Notes: generated by a model not told the origin, from the sequence alone. 64,000 bases of DNA from Bacteroidales bacterium (GCA_017625725.1 JAGAKH010000009.1:1-64000); one strand, 5' to 3'; positions 35,010 to 44,458 are shown, numbered from the stretch's first letter. Made by a program: numbers and translations.

Positions 35010-35019
35010 TGCTATTTTT
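34989..35019 (+). promoter_or_regulatory. Promoter for the coiled-coil protein/zapA operon
   Basis: TTTG at 34989-34992, a 19-base spacer and TATTTTTG at 35012-35019 match the full consensus. The spacer is the right arm of the preceding terminator. Confidence 0.75.
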
Positions 35020-35045
35020 GCATGGTAGGTTAATTTTTTAATGAA

Positions 35046-35318
35046 ATGCTCGAAACCGTCAGGCAACACATCAAGCGGCTTATCGCTGCATATGAAAAGG
35101 AAAAAGCAGAACGAATAAGACTGCAGGATGAGCTTGATAAGGCTAAGGAACAGAATGAAACCTACAGAAAGCAGATTATAGAGTTAGAAAGAGAGATTGA
35201 TAACCTCAAATTGGCTGAGGCATTCAAGGTGACAGGAGGCAATGCTCCCGAAGCCAGAAAAAAGATAGACCGCCTCGTCAAGGAGATTGACAGATGCATA
35301 TCGCTGATGGAGGGCTAG
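35046..35318 (+). CDS. Small coiled-coil protein upstream of zapA
   Basis: The 90-residue protein is charged and predicted to be one continuous coiled coil (EKEKAERIRLQDELDKAKEQNETYRKQIIELEREIDNLKLAEAF), followed by a short helical tail with KKIDRLVKEIDRCISLM. I recognise it only as the kind of small protein found directly before zapA in Bacteroidetes; a role in division together with ZapA is a guess from position (seven bases from zapA). Confidence 0.8.
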   Translation: MLETVRQHIKRLIAAYEKEKAERIRLQDELDKAKEQNETYRKQIIELEREIDNLKLAEAFKVTGGNAPEARKKIDRLVKEIDRCISLMEG

Positions 35319-35325
35319 AACAGAG

Positions 35326-35622
35326 ATGGAACAAAGCATAAACATAAAGATAGCTGACAGCGTCTTCCCGTTAAAAGTTTCGTCTCCTGAGCAGGAGGAA
35401 GTGATACGTAAAGCTGCTGCAGAAATCAATGCAGCCATCAGGCATTGGCTGGAGAAGCATCCTGAAAAGAAACTTTCAGAGATTCTTTCCTTAGTGGCTT
35501 TAAAATTGTGTATCAACAACATATCTCTTCAGAAACAGCTTCTTGCAATGAATGAGGAGGAGGGAAAGCTGTCAAAGGAGATTGAGGCTTATCTTAATGA
35601 AATTGATAAAAACAGCCGTTAG
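35326..35622 (+). CDS. zapA: Cell division protein ZapA
   Basis: The 98-residue protein has the ZapA layout: a short beta-rich head (INIKIADSVFPLKVSSPEQEEVIRKAAAEINAAI) and a C-terminal coiled coil. ZapA crosslinks FtsZ filaments at midcell. It is followed by the likely 6S RNA and rny. Confidence 0.88.
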   Translation: MEQSINIKIADSVFPLKVSSPEQEEVIRKAAAEINAAIRHWLEKHPEKKLSEILSLVALKLCINNISLQKQLLAMNEEEGKLSKEIEAYLNEIDKNSR

Positions 35623-35635
35623 TTACTTATTTTTG
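35603..35635 (+). promoter_or_regulatory. Candidate promoter for the 6S-like RNA
   Basis: TTG at 35603-35605 and TATTTTTG at 35628-35635; the spacer of 22 bases is longer than ideal. The RNA would start near 35641. The promoter overlaps the end of zapA. Confidence 0.5.
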
Positions 35636-35640
35636 CTGAA

Positions 35641-35782
35641 ATCAACACTAATAATGTAACCGGGACTACTCGGATGGGGATGACGGACCTATTTTACCCA
35701 TAATGGGGATTCCGCACTGCGGGACGGAGGATTTCAGAACCAAAATATCCGGAGCCCAAATCTTATTCAATAAGATTTTCTG
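35641..35782 (+). ncRNA. ssrS: Probable 6S RNA
   Basis: The region between zapA and rny has a rod-like fold: GGG with CTCGGAT (35662-35675) pairs with ATCCG, AG and CCC (35747-35757), then a large internal bubble, a CCGC-GCGG side hairpin (35712-35721) and an apical CCCA-TGGG stem (35692-35704). A closing stem, central bubble and apical stem is how 6S RNA, an open-promoter mimic that holds RNA polymerase, looks. The position next to zapA agrees with gene order known for 6S. A 9-base hairpin with TTTTC (35758-35780) may end it. A covariance search would settle it. Confidence 0.6.
35758..35782 (+). terminator. Hairpin at the 3' end of the 6S-like RNA
   Basis: AAATCTTAT and ATAAGATTT around TCA, then TTC T. 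The stem is A/T rich and the T-run short, so a weak terminator. Confidence 0.45.
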
Positions 35783-35810
35783 TCAAACTGGCTAACGGCT
35801 TTTTATAACT

Positions 35811-35839
35811 TGACCGGTCTGCATTATGCTGACCGGTCA
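35811..35839. repeat. Inverted repeat before rny
   Basis: TGACCGGTC (35811-35819) and GACCGGTCA (35831-35839), with an inner GCA-TGC pair around TTA. It lies 32 bases before the rny start and has no T-run, so it may be a leader structure or an operator rather than a terminator. Confidence 0.6.
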
Positions 35840-35870
35840 TTTGTTGAATAACTAAAACCAATATATATTT

Positions 35871-37415
35871 ATGAATGCTATTGTAATAAACATCATTGTA
35901 GGAGCCGTCTGTGCAATACTTGCACTTACTGCATACATAATTGTCCACAGAATACTTCTGAAAGGACAGAAGGAGGAAATCATCAAGAAAGCTGAGATAG
36001 AGGCTGAGGGTATCAGAAAAGATAAGATCTTCCAGGCAAAGGAAAAGTTCCTTCAGCTTAAAAGTGAACATGAGCAGTACATCAATGAGAAGAACAAGCA
36101 GATCAACGATATTGAGAACAGACTCAAGCAGAAGGAGAACTCTCTGAACCAGCAGAATTCGGAACTTGGACGCAAGAATAAGGAGGCTGAAGCCATCAGG
36201 GAAAACCTCAAGGCTCAGGTGGAGATAGCTGCCAAAAAGAGCGAAGAATATGAAAAGCTCCGTCAGGATGCAATCAGGCAGATTGAAGAGATTGCAGGTC
36301 TCACTGCTGCCGAGGCTAAGAATCAGCTTATGGAAAGCATGAAGGCAGAAGCCAGGACACAGGCACAGTCATACATCAATGATGTCATGGATGAAGCCCG
36401 TCTGACAGCCAGCAAGGAAGCTAAGAGAATCGTAATCAACACAATACAGAGAACTGCATCGGAAACTGCAATTGAGAATGCAGTGACAGTATTCCATATC
36501 GAAAGCGACGAAATCAAAGGTAGGATCATAGGCCGCGAAGGAAGAAACATCCGTGCCCTCGAAGCTGCTACAGGTGTTGAAATCGTAGTTGACGACACTC
36601 CCGAAGCTATTCTTCTTTCTGCTTTCGATCCTGTAAGAAGAGAAGTGGCAAGACTCGCACTCCATCAGCTTGTTCTTGACGGACGTATCCATCCTGCACG
36701 TATCGAGGAGGTAGTGGCAAAGGTGCAGAAGCAGCTTGAAGATGAAATCATGGAAACCGGTAAGAGGACATGCATCGACCTTGGAATTCACGGAATGCAC
36801 ATCGAACTTGTGAAGCTCATCGGTAGGATGAAGTACCGTTCATCATACGGACAGAATCTGCTCCAGCATGCAAGAGAGGTCGCAAATATCTGTGCTACAA
36901 TGGCTTCCGAGCTTGGTTTGAATCCAAAGACCGCAAAGCGTGCCGGACTTCTCCATGATATTGGAAAGGTATCTGATGAAGATCCGGAACTTCCACATGC
37001 TATTCTCGGTATGAAACTGGCTGAGAAATACAAGGAGAAGCCAGACGTATGCAACGCCATCGGTTCGCACCACGAAGAGATAGAAATGACTTCGATAATC
37101 TCGCCTCTTGTATTGGTTGGAGATGCAATCTCAGGAGCACGTCCAGGTGCACGTAGAGAAGTGATTGAATCATATATCAAGAGACTCAAGGATATGGAGA
37201 ACATAGCTCAGTCTTATAATGGTGTGACCAAGACATATGCGATCCAGGCCGGAAGAGAACTCAGAGTCATTGTTGGTGCAGATCAGGTAACAGATCAGGA
37301 TGCAGAATCACTGTCAACTGAAATCGCACGCAAGATCCAGGAGGAAATGGTCTATCCAGGTCAGGTAAAGATTACTGTCATCAGAGAGACCAGATCAGTT
37401 GCTTTCGCTAAATAA
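35871..37415 (+). CDS. rny: Ribonuclease Y
   Basis: The 514-residue protein has an N-terminal membrane helix, a long coiled coil (about residues 30-200), a KH domain ([22 protein letters not shown]) and an HD domain ([14 protein letters not shown] and GSHHEEIEM). RNase Y is the membrane-bound endonuclease that starts mRNA turnover. Length is standard. Confidence 0.96.
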   Translation: MNAIVINIIVGAVCAILALTAYIIVHRILLKGQKEEIIKKAEIEAEGIRKDKIFQAKEKFLQLKSEHEQYINEKNKQINDIENRLKQKENSLNQQNSELGRKNKEAEAIRENLKAQVEIAAKKSEEYEKLRQDAIRQIEEIAGLTAAEAKNQLMESMKAEARTQAQSYINDVMDEARLTASKEAKRIVINTIQRTASETAIENAVTVFHIESDEIKGRIIGREGRNIRALEAATGVEIVVDDTPEAILLSAFDPVRREVARLALHQLVLDGRIHPARIEEVVAKVQKQLEDEIMETGKRTCIDLGIHGMHIELVKLIGRMKYRSSYGQNLLQHAREVANICATMASELGLNPKTAKRAGLLHDIGKVSDEDPELPHAILGMKLAEKYKEKPDVCNAIGSHHEEIEMTSIISPLVLVGDAISGARPGARREVIESYIKRLKDMENIAQSYNGVTKTYAIQAGRELRVIVGADQVTDQDAESLSTEIARKIQEEMVYPGQVKITVIRETRSVAFAK

Positions 37416-37432
37416 TCAATACTGAATCTCAT

Positions 37433-39394
37433 ATGAAAAGAATAATGACAATGCTCACAGTACTCTTCATGAGTATTGCAGCAATTGCCCAGGAAACACC
37501 GGCACAGCTGGTGACATGGACACCGGTAGTTGAAAAAGCTGACGGCGATCTCTATCAGGTAGTATTTACCGGTAAGGTAGCTCCAGGTTATCACACCTAC
37601 ACTCTGACAGATGAGTTTTCGGCTACAACATTCATGGATACTGAAATAACAGGAGGAGAACTTGTAGGTGAGCCATTTGAGTTATCCACACCTGTTGAAG
37701 AAGAGGAATACGGCGAAATCGTTCAACACTATTACAACGAGATCGTCATTGCCCAGAAGGTAAAGCTGACATCAGATCAGGCAGTGTTCAAAGGAAGCAT
37801 CTTCTCCAATTCATGTACAGGTGGAGCATGCAAGGCCGAATACTATGACTTTGAAGTGAAGATCGCTCCTGAAACAGCAGTTGCAGGAGACACGATATCT
37901 GCACCGGCAAAGAAGAACGGTTCTATCTGGGGACTTATAATCGAAGCTATCCTCTGGGGATTTGCAATGCTGCTTACACCATGTGTCTTCCCTATGGTGC
38001 CGATGACCGTTTCGTTCTTCATGAAAGGTTCAGAAAATGTCGCTCAGGGACGCTTCAAGGCTGCAATGTACGGTATATTCATCGTACTCCTTTACACAGT
38101 TCCTATTTCAGTGATCATAATGCTCACCAAGCTGATTGGAGGCGACGCAGTCACAGCAGACATATTCAACTGGCTTTCGACACATTGGATACCGAACATC
38201 ATCTTCTTCCTTGTGTTCATGGTATTTGCTGCTTCCTTCTTCGGAGCATTTGAAATCACTCTTCCTCAGTCACTCGTAAACAAGAGCGACAAAGGTTCTG
38301 ACAAAAAGGGACTTGCAGGAGTATTCTTCATGGCATTGACTCTTGTGCTTGTATCATTCTCATGCACTGGTCCGATCGTAGGTTCGGTACTCATCAAGTC
38401 AACACAGGGCGAGTTCTGGGAGCCAATGGTAACAATGCTTGCATTCTCACTGGCATTTGCTCTTCCTTTCACAATACTGGCATTCTCACCATCTCTTCTC
38501 AAGAAATTCAAGAAGAGCGGAGGTAGCTGGCTGAACTCGGTAAAGGTTGTCCTTGGTTTTGTAGAACTTGCACTTGGACTCAAGTTCCTCAGCGTTGCTG
38601 ACCAGACATACCACTGGGGACTTCTTGACAGAGAGGTATATCTCGCCATCTGGATTGTAATCTTCACACTCCTCGGTCTTTATCTTCTTGGAAAGATACG
38701 TTTTGCACATGACGAACCACTTGAATATCTCAAGGTTCCACGCCTCGTGCTTGCAATCGCAGTATTCTCATTCGTGGTTTATCTCATTCCAGGAATGTGG
38801 GGAGCTCCTTTGAAGGCTCTCTCAGGATATCTACCTCCTATCACGACCCAGGACTTCATTGTAGGTCAGGGAAGTACCGGAGCAGGTAGCACAGACGAGC
38901 AGTGTGCCGTATGTGAAGATTTCACATCTGAATCAGCATCAAAATACGGGCTTCATCTTCCTCTCGGTCTCAACGGGTACTTCGACCTGGAAGAAGGACT
39001 TGAAGCTGCAAAACAGGCAGGAAAGCCTATATTCGTCGATGTGACCGGACATGGTTGCGTAAACTGCCGTGAAATGGAGTCACGGGTATGGAGTTCCCCT
39101 CAGGTGCTTGACATGCTGAAGAACGACTTTATAATCGTGGCCTTGTACACCGATGACAAGCAGAAGCTGGACAAGGAAGACTATGTCACAGATGCTGAAA
39201 CAGGAAAGGTATACAAGGACCTTGGACGTGCGAATTCTTACACTGCACGCACGCTTTGGAATGTGAACGCACAGCCTAACTATATACTCCTTTCACCAGA
39301 AGGAGAAATGCTTGTACCGGTCAGAGGCTACGACCTTTCTGTTGAAGGCTTCGTGGAATTTCTTGAAAGCGGACTTGAAGCTTATAAGAAATAA
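37433..39394 (+). CDS. dsbD: Thiol:disulfide interchange protein DsbD
   Basis: The 653-residue protein has a signal peptide, an N-terminal DsbD-alpha-like domain with a cysteine pair in SCTGGAC, an eight-helix membrane part containing TPCVFPMVPM and SCTGPIVG (the redox cysteines) and a C-terminal thioredoxin domain with CVNC near residues 542-545. It carries reducing equivalents from cytoplasmic thioredoxin to the periplasm. It converges with the YfcC-type gene, five bases apart, without an obvious terminator. Confidence 0.93.
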   Translation: MKRIMTMLTVLFMSIAAIAQETPAQLVTWTPVVEKADGDLYQVVFTGKVAPGYHTYTLTDEFSATTFMDTEITGGELVGEPFELSTPVEEEEYGEIVQHYYNEIVIAQKVKLTSDQAVFKGSIFSNSCTGGACKAEYYDFEVKIAPETAVAGDTISAPAKKNGSIWGLIIEAILWGFAMLLTPCVFPMVPMTVSFFMKGSENVAQGRFKAAMYGIFIVLLYTVPISVIIMLTKLIGGDAVTADIFNWLSTHWIPNIIFFLVFMVFAASFFGAFEITLPQSLVNKSDKGSDKKGLAGVFFMALTLVLVSFSCTGPIVGSVLIKSTQGEFWEPMVTMLAFSLAFALPFTILAFSPSLLKKFKKSGGSWLNSVKVVLGFVELALGLKFLSVADQTYHWGLLDREVYLAIWIVIFTLLGLYLLGKIRFAHDEPLEYLKVPRLVLAIAVFSFVVYLIPGMWGAPLKALSGYLPPITTQDFIVGQGSTGAGSTDEQCAVCEDFTSESASKYGLHLPLGLNGYFDLEEGLEAAKQAGKPIFVDVTGHGCVNCREMESRVWSSPQVLDMLKNDFIIVALYTDDKQKLDKEDYVTDAETGKVYKDLGRANSYTARTLWNVNAQPNYILLSPEGEMLVPVRGYDLSVEGFVEFLESGLEAYKK

Positions 39395-39399
39395 TTCAA

Positions 39400-40914
39400 T
39401 CAGAAACCGGGAAGCTGGATGAAAATGGTCGGAACCAGAAGAAGGAATCCGATCACAACCAGCATCAGAACAAATTTCCATACAAATCGGAACCAGGTTG
39501 CATAAGGAATCCTTGCAACTGACAATACAGCCATGAGAACCCCTGAACAAGGGGTTATCATGTTTGTAAACCCGTCTCCAAACTGGAAGGCCAGCACAGT
39601 TGCCTGTCTGGACACCTCTATCATATCAGCAAAAGGTGCCATTATAGGCATTGTAACAGCAGCCTTGGCAGAAGCGGAAGGTATGAAGAGATTGATGAAG
39701 GTCTGTATACCGTACATACCTGCGACAGCCCCTACCCTTCCGGAACCGTTCAAGCCATCTGACAATGAAGCAAGAAGCGGATCGATTACATTTCCGTCCT
39801 GAAGGATCACAATGATTCCGGCTGCAAGGCCAATGATTAGAGCTGCTGAAAATATATCCTTGGCACCTGTAACGAATTCCTTGGCAGTCTTGTCTGCAGA
39901 ATAACCGGCAGACAGCCCTGCCGCTATGGCAAGTGCCATGAACAGAGCACATATCTCAGTAAGATACCATCCGTATCCCATCACTCCGGTGATTAGAAAC
40001 ACAACAGTAAATATCAACAGATCCAGAATATACAACCTGACGGATTTAAGGATCATGAATGAGCCGGTTATTGCGAACAAAGCTGTCAGAATCCACATAA
40101 GCCAAGGCATGCCGATCGTATTCTGCCCCAGGGTGACAATGCAATCTGATGCATAAAAGACGGAAAAAGCCACAAGGGCAGCAGTCAAGGCACCATGACA
40201 TATCCATGCACGCAATGAGCCCGGTTCAGATGATGATTCGGCAGAATTCACTTCAGATTCAAGTTTCAGATCGGATGAAGAAGCTGAAACTACAGGCTTC
40301 CTGGTCCTTGATGCATACCACAAGACAAAAGCAATGGCGACTGCCATGAGTATCAGCCAGCATAATGTACGGTATTCTATTCCTGAGAATAATTGAAGAC
40401 CGGCCATTTCCTGAGCAATTCCAATGGTAAATGGATTCAGCATCGCTCCCGCAAATCCGACATGTGCTGCGACATACACCATACAGACACCAACAAACTC
40501 ATCATAGCCTAATGATTTAGCCAGTGGAATCGAAACGGCGACAAAGACTATGGTTTCTTCACTCATACCGAAAACCGCTCCGAAAAGACCGAACAGCAGC
40601 ATTATCAGAGTGATGACGATATTTCCTACACCAAGTTTCCTGACCAGAGCAAACCTTTCCAGACGCGAGGTCCTTGCAATGAATTTCAATATTCCCTCAT
40701 CAACTGCCTTGGTACTGTTGACAACCCAGAAGGCACCACCGACTACCAGGACAAAAGCGATGATACCAGCCTGCTGCGTAAAACCTTTATAGATTGCGGA
40801 AAAGACCTGCCAGGTCTGAGGATTGGCTTCCGGAACAAACCAGGTAGCTATTGCACAAAGCAGGATTACCGAGAATATGATTACAAATGTGTTTGGAACT
40901 TTCAGTTTTGCCAT
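39400..40914 (-). CDS. YfcC family membrane transporter
   Basis: The 504-residue product has about 12 to 14 membrane helices. It has the YfcC-type features FVLVVGGAFWVVNSTKAVDEGI, GMSEETIVFVAVSIPLAKSLGYDEF, an inner ion-transporter-type ALNPFTIGIAQ segment and the C-terminal FIPSASAKAAVTMPIMAPFAD. The family is related to the short-chain and C4-dicarboxylate carriers and arginine/ornithine antiporters; substrate is not known. The ATG at 40914 is preferred to an upstream TTG at 40929. A structured 100-base leader precedes it. Confidence 0.85.
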   Translation of the reverse strand: MAKLKVPNTFVIIFSVILLCAIATWFVPEANPQTWQVFSAIYKGFTQQAGIIAFVLVVGGAFWVVNSTKAVDEGILKFIARTSRLERFALVRKLGVGNIVITLIMLLFGLFGAVFGMSEETIVFVAVSIPLAKSLGYDEFVGVCMVYVAAHVGFAGAMLNPFTIGIAQEMAGLQLFSGIEYRTLCWLILMAVAIAFVLWYASRTRKPVVSASSSDLKLESEVNSAESSSEPGSLRAWICHGALTAALVAFSVFYASDCIVTLGQNTIGMPWLMWILTALFAITGSFMILKSVRLYILDLLIFTVVFLITGVMGYGWYLTEICALFMALAIAAGLSAGYSADKTAKEFVTGAKDIFSAALIIGLAAGIIVILQDGNVIDPLLASLSDGLNGSGRVGAVAGMYGIQTFINLFIPSASAKAAVTMPIMAPFADMIEVSRQATVLAFQFGDGFTNMITPCSGVLMAVLSVARIPYATWFRFVWKFVLMLVVIGFLLLVPTIFIQLPGF

Positions 40915-40944
40915 GATACTTATTATCAATTTATATTAATGCAG

Positions 40945-40974
40945 ATGTCTCGCCTCCCGGCGGTAGCTCGACAT
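40945..40974 (-). promoter_or_regulatory. GC-rich hairpin in the leader of the YfcC-type gene
   Basis: ATGTC and GACAT arms enclose a CGCC-GGCG stem with a TCCC/GGGA loop. It lies between a -7 box at 41022-41029 and the ATG at 40914. GC content is clearly above the surrounding sequence. No known riboswitch class is recognised. Confidence 0.5.
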
Positions 40975-41021
40975 GACAAGGGAACATGGTCACCCAACAT
41001 TACTGTCGTCATGACAGGGTG

Positions 41022-41029
41022 CAAATATA
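41022..41029 (-). promoter_or_regulatory. Candidate -7 element for the YfcC-type gene
   Basis: TATATTTG on the minus strand, giving a leader of about 100 bases. Confidence 0.5.
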
Positions 41030-41047
41030 TAAAAAATCAATGACCTG

Positions 41048-41090
41048 ATAAAACAGGCAGGCCTGCTCCGCATGGGAACAGGCCTGCAAT
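41048..41090 (-). terminator. Terminator of the pectin locus
   Basis: GCAGGCCTG (41079-41087 on the minus strand) and CAGGCCTGC (41057-41065) form a perfect nine-base stem with additional TCC-GGA pairing in the loop, followed by CTGTTTTATC. It ends the susC-susD-lipoprotein transcript. Confidence 0.75.
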
Positions 41091-41110
41091 GCTTAAATAG
41101 TATGATTCAA

Positions 41111-44100
41111 TCAGTTGTTAGGAGTCCAGGTAATCTCAAAGAGGTTGATACCGCTTGATTTTGAGTAGAGATAGATAGGCTCTCCTGGTGTTGCAGCGAT
41201 TAGTACGCTACCGGTGTTCTTCTCTGCTCCCGGAGCAGCAATCTCATCGATAACATTACCCTGTGCATCTGCAACGATCAGCACTCTGTCTGATGATGAA
41301 GAAGATGACTGGACTGTCGCTGTCAATGTTCCAGGGCCGGATGGAAGGAAGCTTATGCACTGTTTTGTCAGGCTGCCGCTACCACCGAACTGTATACGTG
41401 AAAGTCCCGAATTAGCACCAGGCTTGAACTTACCGCCATCACCAACAGTAAAAGTAAGTTTGCCATGGACGAAATCTTCCTTGATCTCAGTGACATCCTT
41501 ATATACCACATCCTTGATCTCAGTGAAGAAATCATGTCCCCAGACTGTCGCCTCTGACACCCATGTCGGATCGACTGCCGGAGCAGCAGGTACAGGATCA
41601 TAACCGACAGCATAAGTATTACAATTGGCAAGAGTGTAAATATACACTACGGCAGCCTCTGTAATTCCTTCGAGAAGATCAGCTGTCACCTCAGTAGTTC
41701 TTGGCTCTGACGAACTATCTGCTGGAGCAAAATCTTCATAGATAACCCTGACAGTCTTTGTTCCTGCTACATTAGTAACAAGTGCCACAACATATTTTCT
41801 ATCAGTTGCATCGCTACCGGAAATAACCTTATGAGAGATTGTTCCGGCACGAGTAATCTTGAAGGATACAAACCTGTTGACAGGTATGCCGTCTTCGCCA
41901 AGCTTTGTAGCTCCACCATGCTTATAACGATTACCGTCCAATTGGGCCTTGTCTCCAAATGTCAGTTTATCTATCGTAACCGAACCGGATCCGTCAGCAA
42001 ATTCCTGTTTTGCAAAACCTCCATCAGCATTGAGGGTCACAAAATACGTATCATTAATTGCAGTAGGATCGGTAATTTCACCTGTATCGACAACAGGAAC
42101 ATCATTCACATGGAATGAAACCTCGGCAGTTGAAGATGCAGAGCGGATGTAGTCATCTGCTGCAGGAACTGCCTTGACAGTGATCTTGAAGTCTGCACCG
42201 CCTTCTTCAACAGCAAGAGCCGCTGTCTCTACTGAGAATGTTGTCTCAGCAACTGAAACAGTCTTTTCATTGAATGTCACCTCATAAGAACCGGCATAGT
42301 CTATAGCATCCCAAGTAACAGTAACAGTCTCTTCAGCCCTTTCCTGAACAGTCTGCTTATTGATTGAAAGAGCAGGAGTGTCAAGGACAGTATTCAGAAC
42401 CTGAACATCATCAGTCCACTGAAGGAATGTGATTGCTATAGGGCCACATGAAGTGATGTAGATTGTCTGCTCAGAAGTGATTCCCGGGAATGTTATCTTC
42501 TGACGGTCTGCTCCTACAGGAACTGCGGCAGAAACCTTACCGTCAAGACTTACATTGATATGTGAGTGATCACCAGCAAGCTCAGAAGCTTCTGTAGAAA
42601 TCACGATTGAACCGGCCTGGTTAACCTTGATGCCCATTCCGCCGTCTACAGGAAGACCAGCCTCATCAAATTCAGACTGTCCTGTGAACTCGATCTTGCC
42701 TTCACCGAGATTGAAACCTGAGTTCTTGACATAGAATCTGATGTCACCGCGGACCATATCCTTGTCAGCCTTTCCTCTGAACACCTTGGCATCAGCAAGA
42801 TCCCATGTAGTAACTGTCGGAGTCACACCCTGTGTGAGATCCTCCGGCACCTCTACGTATGGAACAAGCCATCTTGGGTCACCGGCCTTTGCAGCAAGGA
42901 CAACCGGATTTACTACATTGTACACCTCTCCAACTGAATCCTCGCATGGATCTGAATCAAGGACAGAACCACCTCCAGCTACAAGATCATCCTTATTCGG
43001 CTCAAGTGCCTTGTCTGACTTATAGAAGAAGTTGTTTGCAACTGTTGTAGGGAGCTTTGACTTGGCGTCAAAGATAAGGTTCTTCTCACCTTCGATTGTA
43101 TTGATGAAGATGTTTCCTGAGAAATCGAAGTTAGTCACGTCCTGCTGAACAATGAAAAGACCTCCGTCTGCAAGCAGACCGTTATCCACTACTGTATTGT
43201 TCTTGAACACGATGTCAGGAACAGCACATTTATCAATTCGGAGAATATCTCTGTGGTTGTTGACAATTGTGTTGTTCTCAATCCTTATGCTCTTGCATGC
43301 TGTTGTAGCCGCACGAAACGAGAAGAGGTCCTGACTTGCAGAGCCGATGTTCTTAATGATAGACTCTGAAACATTCAGGCTTCCGAGAGAGACACCCTTA
43401 TTGTCATAATAGATGTTCTTTGTGTAGTTGAGCACCTCACAATTATACACGGTAAATGACTCTATCTTATTTGAAGTCACTGCTTCTGCAATATCAATGA
43501 TATTGCTTCTTTCTCCGTAAAGTGTACCAGGAGCTCCGTCAAGGCAAAGCTGCTCGAAGTGGAATCTTGCATCCGAAGAACCGCCGTTCTGGAACTTGAT
43601 GCTTACAAGCACGCGTGGGAACTCACCTGTAGGAGCAGGCTCACCATAAAGTTCGAGAGAATGGTTCACCTTAAGTTCACCAAGCTCATAGAGGATACCT
43701 TCATTATAAGGGAAGACGAACTTTGTCTGACCGTTTGCAAGATCGGATGCAAACTGTTCTGCACTGGCAACGACAGTCATTCCCTGAGTGTCAGGATGAG
43801 TGAAAGCATTGACCTGACCACGGTCTGCACTGAAGTAATGAACTGCAAGATTGTACTTTACTGATGGTTTCAATCCTGTCACAGTAGCTGCACCTGCATT
43901 GATTTCCGCATCCTTAAGCTCAATCTTAGTGTAGGATTCACCGTCTTTAAGAGCAGGTGTTACACGGATATGGTCAACCTCAGGATCCTTAGTCCAACTG
44001 ATTGATATTGAATTTGAAGTAGCTCCTGTAAAGACTGGTGACAGCGATGACTTGATTGCTGTAGTCTCGATAGCCTCTTCAAAAGCAGCCCACTTAGATG

Positions 44101-44458
44101 GTGCGATCTCCTCATTGTCACTCACGGCCTGAACACGTCCGTAAAGCTTGAGATCCGGATCAAGAACGATTGTATAAGGGAGTGCATCAATACTTACTTC
44201 ATAGGACTTATAAAGTTTTGTAAGAGCCTCATCTGTATAAAGTTCAAGATTGAACTTCACAGCCCCCTTGGACTTGCTCCAAGAAAAAGTGACTTCCTGA
44301 CCATTGGCAACCTTTGCCTCAAGGGCATCGGGTGTCAGGCATCTTCCCAAAGCAAGTTCCTCATTGATATCCACCATCTCCTTGACACAGCCTGCAAAGA
44401 AGCAGCTGGAAACAATGAGGGACAGAGCCAAAAATATGTTAGATAATATACGTTTCAT
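41111..44458 (-). CDS. Large surface lipoprotein of the pectin locus (DUF4957/DUF5123 type)
   Basis: The 1115-residue protein has a lipoprotein signal (FFAGC near residue 24). Fibronectin-type-III-like domains come first (to about 220), then a right-handed beta-helix (about 225-500, with ESFTVYNCEVLNY, IRIENNTIVNN and IVFKNNTVVDN rungs) as in DUF4957/DUF5123 proteins of pectin loci. Three similar C-terminal beta-sandwich modules follow (about 590-710, 830-985, 1000-1115), interrupted by another Fn3-like domain, each ending in a YIY/YLYS-x-N-type strand. It occupies the SusE/SusF place after susD and is most likely a cell-surface pectin-binding protein; a lyase activity in the helix cannot be excluded. 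Confidence 0.75.
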   Translation of the reverse strand: MKRILSNIFLALSLIVSSCFFAGCVKEMVDINEELALGRCLTPDALEAKVANGQEVTFSWSKSKGAVKFNLELYTDEALTKLYKSYEVSIDALPYTIVLDPDLKLYGRVQAVSDNEEIAPSKWAAFEEAIETTAIKSSLSPVFTGATSNSISISWTKDPEVDHIRVTPALKDGESYTKIELKDAEINAGAATVTGLKPSVKYNLAVHYFSADRGQVNAFTHPDTQGMTVVASAEQFASDLANGQTKFVFPYNEGILYELGELKVNHSLELYGEPAPTGEFPRVLVSIKFQNGGSSDARFHFEQLCLDGAPGTLYGERSNIIDIAEAVTSNKIESFTVYNCEVLNYTKNIYYDNKGVSLGSLNVSESIIKNIGSASQDLFSFRAATTACKSIRIENNTIVNNHRDILRIDKCAVPDIVFKNNTVVDNGLLADGGLFIVQQDVTNFDFSGNIFINTIEGEKNLIFDAKSKLPTTVANNFFYKSDKALEPNKDDLVAGGGSVLDSDPCEDSVGEVYNVVNPVVLAAKAGDPRWLVPYVEVPEDLTQGVTPTVTTWDLADAKVFRGKADKDMVRGDIRFYVKNSGFNLGEGKIEFTGQSEFDEAGLPVDGGMGIKVNQAGSIVISTEASELAGDHSHINVSLDGKVSAAVPVGADRQKITFPGITSEQTIYITSCGPIAITFLQWTDDVQVLNTVLDTPALSINKQTVQERAEETVTVTWDAIDYAGSYEVTFNEKTVSVAETTFSVETAALAVEEGGADFKITVKAVPAADDYIRSASSTAEVSFHVNDVPVVDTGEITDPTAINDTYFVTLNADGGFAKQEFADGSGSVTIDKLTFGDKAQLDGNRYKHGGATKLGEDGIPVNRFVSFKITRAGTISHKVISGSDATDRKYVVALVTNVAGTKTVRVIYEDFAPADSSSEPRTTEVTADLLEGITEAAVVYIYTLANCNTYAVGYDPVPAAPAVDPTWVSEATVWGHDFFTEIKDVVYKDVTEIKEDFVHGKLTFTVGDGGKFKPGANSGLSRIQFGGSGSLTKQCISFLPSGPGTLTATVQSSSSSSDRVLIVADAQGNVIDEIAAPGAEKNTGSVLIAATPGEPIYLYSKSSGINLFEITWTPNN

